64,000 bases of DNA from DATAGF01 sp963835685 (GTDB lineage: Bacteria > Actinomycetota > Thermoleophilia > Miltoncostaeales > Miltoncostaeaceae): positions 1 to 64,000 of the forward strand of contig CAWIGI010000008.1 of NCBI GenBank assembly GCA_963835685.1, written 5' to 3'. Of the stretch, positions 21,602 to 29,082 are shown one piece after another (position 1 is the first letter of the stretch; every line of letters starts with the position of its first letter). The notes under the pieces were generated by a model, which worked only from the letters and a program-made list of their open reading frames with translations, had not been told where the DNA came from and searched no databases. Position numbers and translations under genes: made by a program.

Positions 21602-21677
21602 CACGCGAGTGGGGGGCGTGGGGTCGCGGAGCGACGGCCCGGCGCACGCCCGCCCCTCGCCGCCTGAGCCGGGACGC

Positions 21678-21962
21678 TCAGGCGCTCATCGCGACCTCGC
21701 CCACATGCACCTCGGGCGCGCTGACCGACAGGTGCGCGAGATTGGTGGCGATGTAGTTGCGCGCGACCTCGTTCGAGGCCTCAGCTCCAGCCTGATCGTC
21801 GCAGACCGTGATGGAGGTCGCGCTCACAGGGCCGGTCTTGACGATGTAGTAGCTCTGGAAGCCGTCGATGTCGTCAAAGAGCCCGAGGATCTCCGTCTTG
21901 TTCTCGGCGACGGCGTCGGCCAGCCCCTCTGCTTCGCCGTAGATCCGGATGGTCGCGTACAT
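21678..21962 (-). CDS. small ABM-like (dimeric alpha-beta barrel) protein, 94 aa
   Basis: MYATIRIYGEAEGLADAVAE followed by FDDIDGFQSYYIVKTGPVSA and SITVCDDQAGAEASNEVARN has the strand-helix-strand order and the IDGFQSYY feature of antibiotic-biosynthesis-monooxygenase-like stress-response barrels. The start at 21962 is fixed by aaggggggaccg just upstream; a longer frame has no RBS. No cofactor residues are expected in this fold. Single gene. Confidence 0.7.
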   Translation of the reverse strand: MYATIRIYGEAEGLADAVAENKTEILGLFDDIDGFQSYYIVKTGPVSATSITVCDDQAGAEASNEVARNYIATNLAHLSVSAPEVHVGEVAMSA

Positions 21963-22151
21963 CGGTCCCCCCTTGGGTAGGTGCGGTGGCCGGCAATCCT
22001 CGTTCACTCGGGGTGAGGGGGGCAAGCCATTGCTCTTTCTCAGCGACTCGACCATCGTTCCTGAGCCGGGTGGTTACGGACGCGCAGTGGTGTCCTCGAC
22101 AGCCGTGGGGTTAGGGTCGGCGCACCGCCAGGTCTGGCAAAGGAGGGCGTC

Positions 22152-22868
22152 GTGACTGTTGCGGCACCGAGATTGGAAAGGCCCAACGTGGTCCTCGTCC
22201 ACGGGGGCTTCGCGGACGGATCCGGGTGGGAGGGGGTCTACGGGATCCTGAAGGGCGCCGGCTGCACCGTCGCCGTGGTCCAGAACCCGACCATTTCCCT
22301 CGAGGACGATGTCGCGGTGACCAAGCGGCTGATCGCGGCCCAGGACGGCCCGGTCGTCCTGGTCGGCCACTCCTACGGCGGTGTCGTGGTCACCGAGGCG
22401 GGCAACGATCCCAACGTCGCCGGGCTCGTCTACATCGCCGCCTTCGCCCCCGACGCGGGCGAGTCGGTCAACAGCCTGATCGCGGATCCGCCGCCAGGGG
22501 CGCCCGTGCCGCCGATCCTCCCGCCACAAGACGGCTTCCTGTTCCTCGACAGGGAGAAGTTCCCCGCCTCGTTCGCGGCCGACGTGGAGGCGGAGCACGC
22601 CGCCTTCATGGCCGACTCCCAGGTGCCGTGGGGCGTCGGCGCTCTGGCCGGCGAGATCAGCGAGCCGGCCTGGAAATCCCGGCCGAGCTGGTACCTCGTC
22701 GCCACCGCCGACCGCATGATCCCGCCCGATGCCCAGCGCTTCATGTCGAAGCGGGCCGGCTCGACGGTCGTCGAGGCCGAGGGCAGTCACGCGATCTACG
22801 TGTCCAAGCCGGCGCCGGTCGCCGAGCTCATCCAGACCGCCGTCACCGAGCTCAGGTCCGCAGGCTGA
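22152..22868 (+). CDS. alpha/beta hydrolase
   Basis: Alpha/beta-hydrolase fold enzyme of the EstA/PNAE-like group. VVLVHGGFADGSGWEGV carries the oxyanion HGGF, and VVLVGHSYGGVVVTEAG the nucleophile elbow Ser; LVATADRMIPPDAQRF holds the acid Asp, and VEAEGSHAIYVSKP the catalytic His. 238 residues, complete; GTG start at 22152 after aaaggaggg. Substrate unknown. It faces away from the ABM-like gene with a shared 190-bp promoter region. Confidence 0.88.
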   Translation: MTVAAPRLERPNVVLVHGGFADGSGWEGVYGILKGAGCTVAVVQNPTISLEDDVAVTKRLIAAQDGPVVLVGHSYGGVVVTEAGNDPNVAGLVYIAAFAPDAGESVNSLIADPPPGAPVPPILPPQDGFLFLDREKFPASFAADVEAEHAAFMADSQVPWGVGALAGEISEPAWKSRPSWYLVATADRMIPPDAQRFMSKRAGSTVVEAEGSHAIYVSKPAPVAELIQTAVTELRSAG

Positions 22869-22931
22869 GGCAGCGGCATCAAGCCTAACTCGGCCCGAAA
22901 CGAAAGCCCGGTCACATGGGCTGTCCGCAGC

Positions 22932-22951
22932 GATGGAAGCTACTGGGCTCG
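22932..22951. repeat. 20-bp scar resembling the tRNA-Val 3' end
   Basis: Matches the first 20 bp of the 54-bp att repeat (and thus the tRNA-Val 3' end) at 18 of 20 positions, including gctactgggctcg without mismatch, in the same orientation. It is the third such copy after 27121 and 32986, so it may be an older attachment scar. Confidence 0.5.
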
Positions 22952-22952
22952 G

Positions 22953-22977
22953 GTGTACGACACGCGCTGTCGTACAC
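22953..22977. promoter_or_regulatory. 25-bp perfect palindrome
   Basis: Arms GTGTACGACA and TGTCGTACAC flank CGCGC. It starts 1 bp after the tRNA-Val-like scar and lies 85 bp past the hydrolase stop. The form suits a TetR-type dimer operator or a DNA hairpin. No regulator gene is adjacent. Confidence 0.5.
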
Positions 22978-23048
22978 GCGGCTCGGTGTGGACGCCAGGG
23001 TGGACGCCAGCTCGGGAGGGACGGACGAGGCGATGACCTTCAGTCCGA

Positions 23049-23255
23049 TCAGTCCACCTCGAGGGCCCGCTCGACCTCCTCCCGGCTCAACCCCGGCCCC
23101 GCGACCGAGCCATTCGTCCACAGGTTCACCAGGACGTAGGTGCCGTCGTCGGGCAGGGAGGGGTCCCAGTCGCGCGACCGCTGCACCTTGAGGTCACGCC
23201 GGGCCCCCGCCCGGGCCACGCGAGCCTCCCAGGGTTCCTCGGGCTCTGGGGTCAT
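23049..23255 (-). CDS. hypothetical protein, 68 aa
   Basis: Not recognised. TPEPEEPWEARVARAGARRD leads to SLPDDGTYVLVNLWTNGSVA and a Glu-rich end (LSREEVERALEVD). Sequence looks protein-like (YVLVNLW strand, then helix). The ATG at 23255 is at the edge of a 220-bp stretch, 23256-23478, in which I see no convincing gene. Confidence 0.45.
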   Translation of the reverse strand: MTPEPEEPWEARVARAGARRDLKVQRSRDWDPSLPDDGTYVLVNLWTNGSVAGPGLSREEVERALEVD

Positions 23256-23478
23256 CCGCTACGCGCCAGGTCGTCGGGCTGGATCGCGCCCCACCGCCCG
23301 GCGATCCGCGGGGCCGGTGACCAGCCCCGACCCGGTCGGGTAGCTCGGGCTCGAGGCCCTGCGCTCCTGCTCGAGCTCGCGCGGCCGCCGCGAGTTTGCA
23401 CATGAGGGGCCACTGTAACCGCGACCGGGACGTAACTCCGACCATGGCCAACGAGGAGCCGGACCCTTGTCGATACGC

Positions 23479-25170
23479 TCAGGCGAGGACACCGAGAGCG
23501 GTGTGGACCGAGCGGACCGCGCTCGCGCCCTCGCCGACGGCCGCGGCGACGCGCTTCATCGAGCCGTGGCGGACATCGCCCGCGGCGAAGACGGCGGGAA
23601 CGCTGGTTTCGAAGGGAAGCGGCGAGCGGCCGAGCGCCGCCCAGGTGTCGTCGAGGTCATCCGGCCCGAGCTGGACGTCGGTACGGACGAAGCCGTCCTC
23701 GTCGACCGCGACCCCGCTCAGCCAGGCGGTCGCTGGCTCGGCGCCGATGAAGCAGAAGAGGCCGTGGCAGGGCCTCGACTCCTCCCCGCCCGTCGCACGG
23801 TTGGTCAGGCTGATGCGCTCGAGCGCCTGGCCGCCCTCCAGCCGGGTCACCTCGGTCGAGACCCGGACCTCGATCCGCGGGTCGGCGACGATCCGGTTGA
23901 CCAGGTACCGCGACATCCCGGCCGTGATGTCGGGGCCGCGGATCGCCAGCGTCACCGAGGCGGCTGAGGACGCGAGGTAGAGCGCCGCCTGCCCAGCGGC
24001 GTTGGCGCCGCCGATCACGGTCACCGGCTGGTCCACGCATCCTCGTACCTCGATCTCGGTCGCGGCGTAGGAGATCCCGGCGGCGACGAAGTCCTCCCAG
24101 CCCTGCAGCGGCAGCGTCCGGTAGCGGGCTCCGGTGGCGATGATCACCGCCCTCGAGGCGACGTGCGTCCCGTCCCTGAGCACCGCGGCGAGGCGGTCGC
24201 CGCCGGTCTCCAGCGCGACGATCTCGCAGGGGCTGGAGAGCTGTGCCCCGAACTTCATCGCCTGCACGGCGGCACGCCGGGTGAGCTCCTCGCCGCTGAG
24301 ACCGGTCGGGAAGCCGAGGTAGTTCTCGATCCTCGCGCTCGCAGCGGCCTGGCCGCCGGGTGCGACGGCATCGAGCAGGGTCGTCTTGAGTCCTTCCGAG
24401 GCGCCGTAGACCGCCGCCGCGAGCCCCGCCGGCCCCGCGCCGATGATCGTCAGGTCGGCCGGTTCGCCCGCGCTTTGCCGGTACGAGAGGCCCAGGTGCT
24501 GGGCCAGCTCGCCGGGCGTCGTCCGGACCAGCGTGCGCTCGGGGGTGAGCACGGCCGGCAGGTCGGCGGCCTCGAGCGAGGCGGCGCGCATCAGCGACCG
24601 GCCCTCGACGGAGTCGGCGTCGAGCCAAACGTGGGGCAATGCGCGGCGCGCCGCGTAGGTCCGCAGCCCGAGCGCCGCCGAGTCCATTGCGCTGCCGATG
24701 ATCTCCAAGCCCCGGGCCGCGGGCCCGCGGCTGAGCCTCTCGCGCCGGGCGAGGAAGGCCTGCAGGAGCAGGTCGGAGAGGTCGGCGTCCTCGGCCATCA
24801 TTCGGCGGAACTCGGGCGGCGGGATCCGGTGCACGCGACCGGCCTCCACCACCCGCGCGGTCAGGTAGGTCGTCTGCCCGGTCAGCAGGCTGAGCTCGCC
24901 GACGAAGGCGCCCGGGCCATGGCGGACCAGCGACGCCTCGGGGGCGTCGCGGGTCGCCGCGCGGACCACTTCGATCGCGCCGCTCTCGACGACAATCAGG
25001 TCGTAGCTCGGATCGCCGGCCCTGAACACCGCGTCGCCGACCTCGACCGTTTCGGGGCTGCCGTAGGCACGAAGCCGCGCCAGCTGCTGCTCGCTCAGCT
25101 CCGGGTGGGCGACGGCCCCGCCCGTCGGACCCTCACCACCCCCCGAGCGCGCGTCCCGGCTGTCGGCCAT
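23479..25170 (-). CDS. cyclic-nucleotide-domain / thioredoxin-reductase-like FAD oxidoreductase
   Basis: Three parts. A CRP-type effector domain comes first (residues about 25-140: GDAVFRAGDPSYDLIVVESG, GAFVGELSLLTGQTTYLTAR), then a short thioredoxin-like linker (LPHVWLDADSVEGRSLMRAA), then a two-dinucleotide oxidoreductase (TIIGAGPAGLAAAVYGASEG, APGGQAAASARIENYLGFPT, VTVIGGANAAGQAALYLASS, VFAAGDVRHGSMKRVAAAVG). Where thioredoxin reductases have the CATC redox pair, this protein reads GISYAATEIEV: no cysteines, so it cannot reduce thioredoxin by the usual route. The start is the ATG at 25170 (GTG at 25179 possible). A regulated redox enzyme is the best guess. Confidence 0.82.
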   Translation of the reverse strand: MADSRDARSGGGEGPTGGAVAHPELSEQQLARLRAYGSPETVEVGDAVFRAGDPSYDLIVVESGAIEVVRAATRDAPEASLVRHGPGAFVGELSLLTGQTTYLTARVVEAGRVHRIPPPEFRRMMAEDADLSDLLLQAFLARRERLSRGPAARGLEIIGSAMDSAALGLRTYAARRALPHVWLDADSVEGRSLMRAASLEAADLPAVLTPERTLVRTTPGELAQHLGLSYRQSAGEPADLTIIGAGPAGLAAAVYGASEGLKTTLLDAVAPGGQAAASARIENYLGFPTGLSGEELTRRAAVQAMKFGAQLSSPCEIVALETGGDRLAAVLRDGTHVASRAVIIATGARYRTLPLQGWEDFVAAGISYAATEIEVRGCVDQPVTVIGGANAAGQAALYLASSAASVTLAIRGPDITAGMSRYLVNRIVADPRIEVRVSTEVTRLEGGQALERISLTNRATGGEESRPCHGLFCFIGAEPATAWLSGVAVDEDGFVRTDVQLGPDDLDDTWAALGRSPLPFETSVPAVFAAGDVRHGSMKRVAAAVGEGASAVRSVHTALGVLA

Positions 25171-25199
25171 CTCGCTCACGCGGCGACGATAGCGGGAGT

Positions 25200-25520
25200 G
25201 CGCCCGTCGTCCCTCGAGCAGCTCGGCGAAGCGCACTTCGTGGAGGGCGTGATCGACCGAGGCGACTACCTGCGGCGCCGAGCGACGCTAGAGAGCCGGA
25301 TCGAGCAGGCCGAGGTCGCCCTCGCCCGGCGAGCCCGCGCGGGCGCCGTGGGTGGGCAGCCAGCCGACGCCGAGGCGCTGGACGCTTGGTGGGCTGGCGC
25401 GGACCTCGACCGGCGTCGCGCGTTGATGGGCTCGTTATCGAGCGCATCGTCGTTCATCCAGCCGTGCCGGGACGCACGACCTTCGACCCCTCGCGCATCG
25501 AGGTCGTCTGGGCACAGTAG
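25200..25520 (+). pseudogene. C-terminal remnant of a large serine recombinase
   Basis: FVEGVIDRGDYLRRRATLES followed by IEQAEVALAR, LDAWWAGADLDRRRALMGSL and, after a one-base shift near 25436, VIERIVVHPAVPGRTTFDPS and RIEVVWAQ stop. This is the coiled-coil plus C-terminal strand order of large serine recombinases (YLRRRAxLE, LxxRRALIxxLI, GRxxFDPxRV). The catalytic N-terminal domain is missing, so it is a mobile-element scar. It abuts the start of the FAD oxidoreductase on the opposite strand. Confidence 0.6.
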
Positions 25521-25733
25521 GCGCGCGCTGGCGGATCTCCTCGTTGAGCCGCTCGTGGGGGTTGGTCGCGGCCCGGGAATATGTTGCGTCGCTTCGGTGT
25601 CCTCAGGGGCAAGTACGACCGACGCAGGGAGGATCCCATGAGCCGCGTACTGCGCTTACCGCTCACATACGAATCGAGCCGAAGCCCCGGATACGCCGTG
25701 ACAGCGGATCAGCTCCTAGGGGATGATCGGCCC

Positions 25734-26585
25734 ATGTCAGGCCGCACGGCATCCATCGCTGCGTCGGCGCCCCGGCTGATCGTGATGACCGGGCCGATGC
25801 GGGGCACGGGCTTCAACATCCCGTCCGGCCGCACCCAGATCGGCCGGCAGGCCGGCGCGGCCATCGTGCTCGACGATCAGAACGTGAGCCGGCGCCACGC
25901 CGTCTTGGAGCGCGACGACCGGCGCGTCGTCCTGACCGACCTCGGATCGTCCAACGGCACCTGGGTTAATCAAATGCGGCTCGACGATCCAGGCGAGCTG
26001 CGCGACGGGGACGAGGTGCGGGTCGGGTCGGTCTCGCTGCGGTTCTCCGCGTCGGACGACGGGCAGACCGGAATCATGCGGCTGGACCCGCCGACGGATC
26101 GAGGGCGCGACGGCGACCGCTATGGCGTCGGCGACGTGGACGGGCCCGTGCAGACCGGCAGCGGCCAGCAGAACGTCGCGGGGCGCAACCAGTTCCTCGC
26201 GGGGCGCGACCAGTTGAACGACCACAGCGTCCAGGTTGAGGCGGACTACCATCCGTCCGACGAGGTCTTCCAGGGCAAGGGGATCGGGCGCGTGCTCATG
26301 GCCCTCGGATTGCTCATCGCGCTGGTCGGCTTCGTGATGTGGATGTATCTCATTTTCACCGGGTTCGATTCCGGGCCCGATGGCGGCCCTGGAGACCTCA
26401 GCAACCCGTTCCTGGAGCGGGAGCTGGTGCCTGGCGTGCCGCTGGCCATCGCCGCCTTCGGCATGTTCCTTGGCGGCGGCATCCTCGCCGGCATCGGGGG
26501 CGGCATGTCCAAGGCGGCGCGCAAGCGCGAGGAGCGGGCCCGGCGCGAGCGCGAGCGTCGTGGCTGGACCGAGGGGACGCGCTGA
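25734..26585 (+). CDS. FHA-domain membrane protein with GPVQ motif
   Basis: FHA domains bind phosphothreonine. Residues about 28-105 hold it: GRTQIGRQAGAAIVLDDQNV, SRRHAVLERDD, LGSSNGTWVN (all FHA core residues). Residues 136-160 carry GPVQTGSGQQNVAG and FLAGRDQ, a motif shared with the next gene. Two membrane helices follow (about 186-208 and 232-252), and the tail is strongly basic/acidic (KREERARRERERRG). The start ATG at 25734 was chosen because no family signal precedes it; ATG 25638 is the alternative. The stop TGA overlaps the next ATG (TGATG). Function unknown; likely a signalling scaffold. Confidence 0.75.
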   Translation: MSGRTASIAASAPRLIVMTGPMRGTGFNIPSGRTQIGRQAGAAIVLDDQNVSRRHAVLERDDRRVVLTDLGSSNGTWVNQMRLDDPGELRDGDEVRVGSVSLRFSASDDGQTGIMRLDPPTDRGRDGDRYGVGDVDGPVQTGSGQQNVAGRNQFLAGRDQLNDHSVQVEADYHPSDEVFQGKGIGRVLMALGLLIALVGFVMWMYLIFTGFDSGPDGGPGDLSNPFLERELVPGVPLAIAAFGMFLGGGILAGIGGGMSKAARKREERARRERERRGWTEGTR

Positions 26586-26998
26586 TGGGCGACGAGCGCT
26601 ACAGGTTCGGCAACGTCAACGGCCCGGTGCAGATCGGCGACGGGGTCCAGAACATCGCGGGCGGGGACCAGTACATCGCAGGACGGGACCAAGTCGTACA
26701 CGGCGGGCCCAGCCCCGAGGTCCTCGCCGAGCTGGCCAACCTGCGCCAGGCCCTTGCCGAGCTGCGGCTGACGCCGGTTGAGCAGGCGAGCGCCGAGCAG
26801 GACCTCGAGGCGATGGAGGGCGCGCTGCGCCGTCCCGGCCCCCACGCCGAGGCGACGAGCAAGCACCTCCAGTCGTTCACTGGCGTCCTCAAGGACGCGG
26901 GGGCGCTGGCGTCGGCGGGCAACTCGCTGGGCGAGTCGATCGCCAAGATCGCCCGCGCGCTCGGACCCGTGGCCGCCGGCGTGCTCGCGCTGCTGTGA
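26585..26998 (+). CDS. FHA-partner protein with VQIG (RHIM-like) motif, 137 aa
   Basis: Family not recognised. Residues 8-36 read GNVNGPVQIGDGVQNIAG then YIAGRDQ, nearly the same motif as in the FHA protein upstream. The VQIG core fits the (V/I)Q(V/I/L)G tetrad of RHIM-type amyloid signalling motifs. A helical middle follows (SPEVLAELANLRQALAELRL) and a hydrophobic C-terminus (ALGPVAAGVLALL). Coupled to the FHA gene by TGATG. The shared motif suggests that the two proteins contact each other; amyloid behaviour is inference. Confidence 0.65.
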   Translation: MGDERYRFGNVNGPVQIGDGVQNIAGGDQYIAGRDQVVHGGPSPEVLAELANLRQALAELRLTPVEQASAEQDLEAMEGALRRPGPHAEATSKHLQSFTGVLKDAGALASAGNSLGESIAKIARALGPVAAGVLALL

Positions 26999-27120
26999 GG
27001 GCGCCCCACCGTCCCCCCCACGATCTGGTCCACCAGGCCCCGTAGTCCATCAGGGCAACGCCATGCTACTCGGGCGGGTCGCCGGGAAGTTCAGATACCG
27101 TTCCTGATGAGGCTTCTGGC

Positions 27121-27174
27121 GATGGGCGCTACTGGGCTCGAACCAGTGACCCCCAGCTTGTCGAGCTGGTGCTC
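27121..27174. repeat. left attachment repeat: 54-bp partial copy of tRNA-Val
   Basis: Identical over 54 bp to 32986-33039, the 3' end, T-arm and anticodon arm of tRNA-Val(GAC). It diverges inside the D-arm, so it cannot fold as a tRNA. This is the usual footprint left when an integrase inserts an element into a tRNA 3' end. The integrase remnant begins 8 bp away. Confidence 0.85.
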
Positions 27175-27181
27175 AGGAGCC

Positions 27182-27402
27182 TCAGATCGCGCTCCTGGTG
27201 CGGTTCTCGCCGTCGGCGTCCTCCTCCCGCACCGTCTCCCGCACCGTCTCGGTCGAGTGAGCGGCGGCGAAGCGGTCGAGCTCGGCGTCGCCCAGTAGGT
27301 GCGAGTAGCGGGCGGCGGTGAAGGACGGGCGGGAGTGCCGAAGCTGCGCCGAGACGACCGTGAGGGGCACGCCCTCCGAAAGCGCGATCGAGCCGGCCGA
27401 GC
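27182..27402 (-). pseudogene. tyrosine integrase, C-terminal remnant
   Basis: IALSEGVPLTVVSAQLRHSR followed by PSFTAARYSHLLGDAELDRF matches the last catalytic block of phage-type tyrosine recombinases: the H/R box as LRHS and the nucleophile Tyr in ARYSHLL. The rest of the enzyme, including the first Arg box, is missing because the frame ends abruptly at 27402, where IS3 sequence begins. The C-terminus ends HSTETVRETVREEDADGENR and a stop at 27182. Its place beside the partial tRNA-Val is where an integrase gene is expected. Confidence 0.72.
27226..27248. repeat. tandem CCGCACCGTC repeat, left end of island
   Basis: Two CCGCACCGTC units 12 bp apart start to start. The 23-bp block recurs exactly at 32857-32879 near the other end of the island, in the same orientation. 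Candidate integrase arm-binding sites, or a shared integrase coding tail. Confidence 0.5.
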
Positions 27403-27477
27403 AACGCCCGCCGCCGGCACTCGAGCCTGGGCTACCTGTCGCCCGCGGCCTACGAGGAGCTACACGCCACCGCCAAC
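27403..27477 (+). pseudogene. IS3-family transposase OrfB tail remnant
   Basis: NARRRHSSLGYLSPAAYEEL is the conserved end of IS3-type OrfB. It begins in mid-protein at the break in the integrase, on the opposite strand from the complete IS next door, so it comes from a second, older IS3 insertion or rearrangement. Confidence 0.65.
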
Positions 27478-27606
27478 GGGCCCTGCGGGCCCGCCGACCC
27501 CGACCAGCCGGCGCTTGATTGGGGCGCGCTGGCCGGGGTCGGAACCCCTACCGATCTCAGCGCACACCTGATCTGCCCCCGGTTCCATGGAGCACGGGAT
27601 CTGGAG

Positions 27607-28488
27607 TCAGGCGGCGTCGCGGGTCTGGAAGTAGCGCTCCTCGTACTCGGTCGGGGTGAGCATGGCGAGCGCCGAGTGCCGGCGCCGGGCGTTGTGGAAG
27701 AGCTCGATGTAGTCGTGGATCGCTGAGGCCAGCTCGATGCGGGTCTTCCAGGGCTTGCGGTTGAGCAGCTCGACCTGCATGCGAGCCCAGAAGGCCTCGA
27801 CGACGGCGTTGTCGTAAGGGCATCCGACGGCCCCGATCGAGGGGGCGAGCCCGGCGTCGCGCACCTTCTGGCTGAAGGCCCAGGAGGTGAACTGGACACC
27901 GCGGTCGGTGTGGAGCACGAGGCCGCCGGCCGGGTCGCGCCGGCGGGTCGCCATACCGAGGGCGTTGGTCACGAGCACCGTCGTCTGCGTGCTGTCGACC
28001 GACCAGCCGACGATCCGCCGCGAGAAGGCATCGAGCACCACGCAGCAGTAGATCCTGCCCTCGCGGGTCGGGTGCTCGGTGATGTCGGTCATCCAGAGCT
28101 GATCGGGCGCGCGGCGGCGGAAGTCGCGGCGCACGAGGTCAGCGCAGCCGACGTTTCCGACCCGGGCGCCTCGTGGCAGGCGGCGATTGGGAAGGCCCTT
28201 GATGCCGAGCTCGCTCATGATCTGCGCCACGGCGTTGTGGCCGACGATGATCTGGCGGCCGTAGCGGAGTTCGGCGGTGACCCGATGGGCGCCGTAGACG
28301 CCGCCCGAGTTGCGGTGGACCGCGGTGATCTCACCCGCGAGGAAGATTCGCCGAAGCGCCCGGGGAGATGTCGGGCGGCTCCTCCAGGCGTAGTAGCCCG
28401 ACTCCGTGACCCCGAGACAGCGGCAGGCGTGGCGCACGTTGATGCCCTGCCCGGTCAGGGACTCGATTACCGGGAAGAGCCTTTTGGG
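27607..28488 (-). CDS. IS3 transposase OrfB (DDE integrase domain)
   Basis: DDE transposase reached by -1 frameshifting from orfA. HTH_21-type start (KRLFPVIESLTGQGINVRHA), then rve domain residues: first Asp in LWMTDITEH, second Asp in LVLHTDRGVQFTS, Glu in NAVVEAFWARMQ, and the end HNARRRHSALAMLTPTEYEE. Full length, uninterrupted, about 290 codons from the shift site to the stop at 27607. No usable start codon of its own is needed. Confidence 0.92.
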   Translation of the reverse strand, partial: PKRLFPVIESLTGQGINVRHACRCLGVTESGYYAWRSRPTSPRALRRIFLAGEITAVHRNSGGVYGAHRVTAELRYGRQIIVGHNAVAQIMSELGIKGLPNRRLPRGARVGNVGCADLVRRDFRRRAPDQLWMTDITEHPTREGRIYCCVVLDAFSRRIVGWSVDSTQTTVLVTNALGMATRRRDPAGGLVLHTDRGVQFTSWAFSQKVRDAGLAPSIGAVGCPYDNAVVEAFWARMQVELLNRKPWKTRIELASAIHDYIELFHNARRRHSALAMLTPTEYEERYFQTRDAA

Positions 28489-28763
28489 GGCAGGCCCTGC
28501 TCGAGGAAGACCTCGTTGACCTTGCGGGAGACCGCGAGCTCTGTCTCCAGCTGGCGGATGCGCGTACGGGCGGCGGCGAGCTCCAGGGCCATGTCGGTGC
28601 TCGTGCCGGGGATCTCGCCCCGGTCGATGCGATCCTGGCGCAGCCAGTTGTAGATCGTCGCCCCGGTCATCCCGAAGGTCGCCGACAACTGGGACACCCT
28701 CGTGCCGGCGCGGGCCAGCTCGATCACCTGGCGGCGGGTCTCGGCGGGGTAGCGGCGGGGCAT
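28467..28763 (-). CDS. IS3 transposase OrfA (helix-turn-helix)
   Basis: 98 residues. RRYPAETRRQVIELARAGTR and LSATFGMTGATIYNWLRQDR form the HTH that binds the IS ends; LELAAARTRIRQLETELAVS forms the leucine-zipper part. Near its end, the heptamer CCCAAAA (28482-28488 on the complement) fits the X-XXY-YYZ slippery rule. A -1 shift there changes PPKGSSR-stop into KRLFPVIESL of OrfB. Confidence 0.92.
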   Translation of the reverse strand: MPRRYPAETRRQVIELARAGTRVSQLSATFGMTGATIYNWLRQDRIDRGEIPGTSTDMALELAAARTRIRQLETELAVSRKVNEVFLEQGLPPKGSSR

Positions 28764-28826
28764 CTGAATCCTCCTTGCTGCCGGAGGACTCTAGGAACCC
28801 GACTCCATGGAACCGGGGGCAGATCA

Positions 28827-28980
28827 ACCTGTCCACGAAAGTGAGGTAGCTCCAGTGGTGGCGGGCGGCCTCGCGCAGCCGTTCCGACTCGGCGGCGAGG
28901 CGCCGGCGCTCGCGCGCTAGTTCGCGCCGTTCGTCCTCGACCCGGGCCAAGCGCTCGGCGGTCGCTCGCGCCGGCGCCAC
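28827..28980 (-). pseudogene. coiled-coil gene fragment cut by the IS3 insertion
   Basis: ATAERLARVEDERRELARER, RRLAAESERLREAARHHWSY and LTFVDR run straight into the IS right end. Highly charged, heptad-like, no recognised family. Beyond the left IS end the frame does not resume convincingly, so the target gene was probably already damaged. The stretch 28981-29082 shows nothing more. Confidence 0.4.
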
Positions 28981-29082
28981 GGCCTCGGCGAAGGCGCTTC
29001 GCCGGCGGCGCGCAGTTGGACGACCAGGTCGGTACGCCGGCCCTCGGCCCGCCGCCTACGCCGGGCCAGGGAGCGCGCTTCG

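Larger units (their letters stand above)
27569..28826 (-). mobile_element. complete IS3-family insertion sequence, 1,258 bp
   Basis: Bounded by perfect 24-bp inverted repeats at 27569-27592 and 28803-28826 (outer ends TGATCTGCCCCC). The outside flanks are both ACC, a 3-bp target duplication as expected for IS3. It holds orfA and orfB joined by a -1 slippery site. Both ends and all catalytic residues are intact, so it may be active. It inserted between the IS3 remnant and a coiled-coil gene fragment. Confidence 0.9.

Noticed and set aside
23259..23492. Possible 77-aa gene opposite the FAD oxidoreductase end
   Set aside because: No RBS, no family signal, overlaps another equally poor frame; looks like chance coding in GC-rich DNA.
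27121..27174. Second tRNA-Val gene
   Set aside because: Only the 3' 54 bp match; the acceptor 5' strand and most of the D-arm are missing, so it is an attachment scar.
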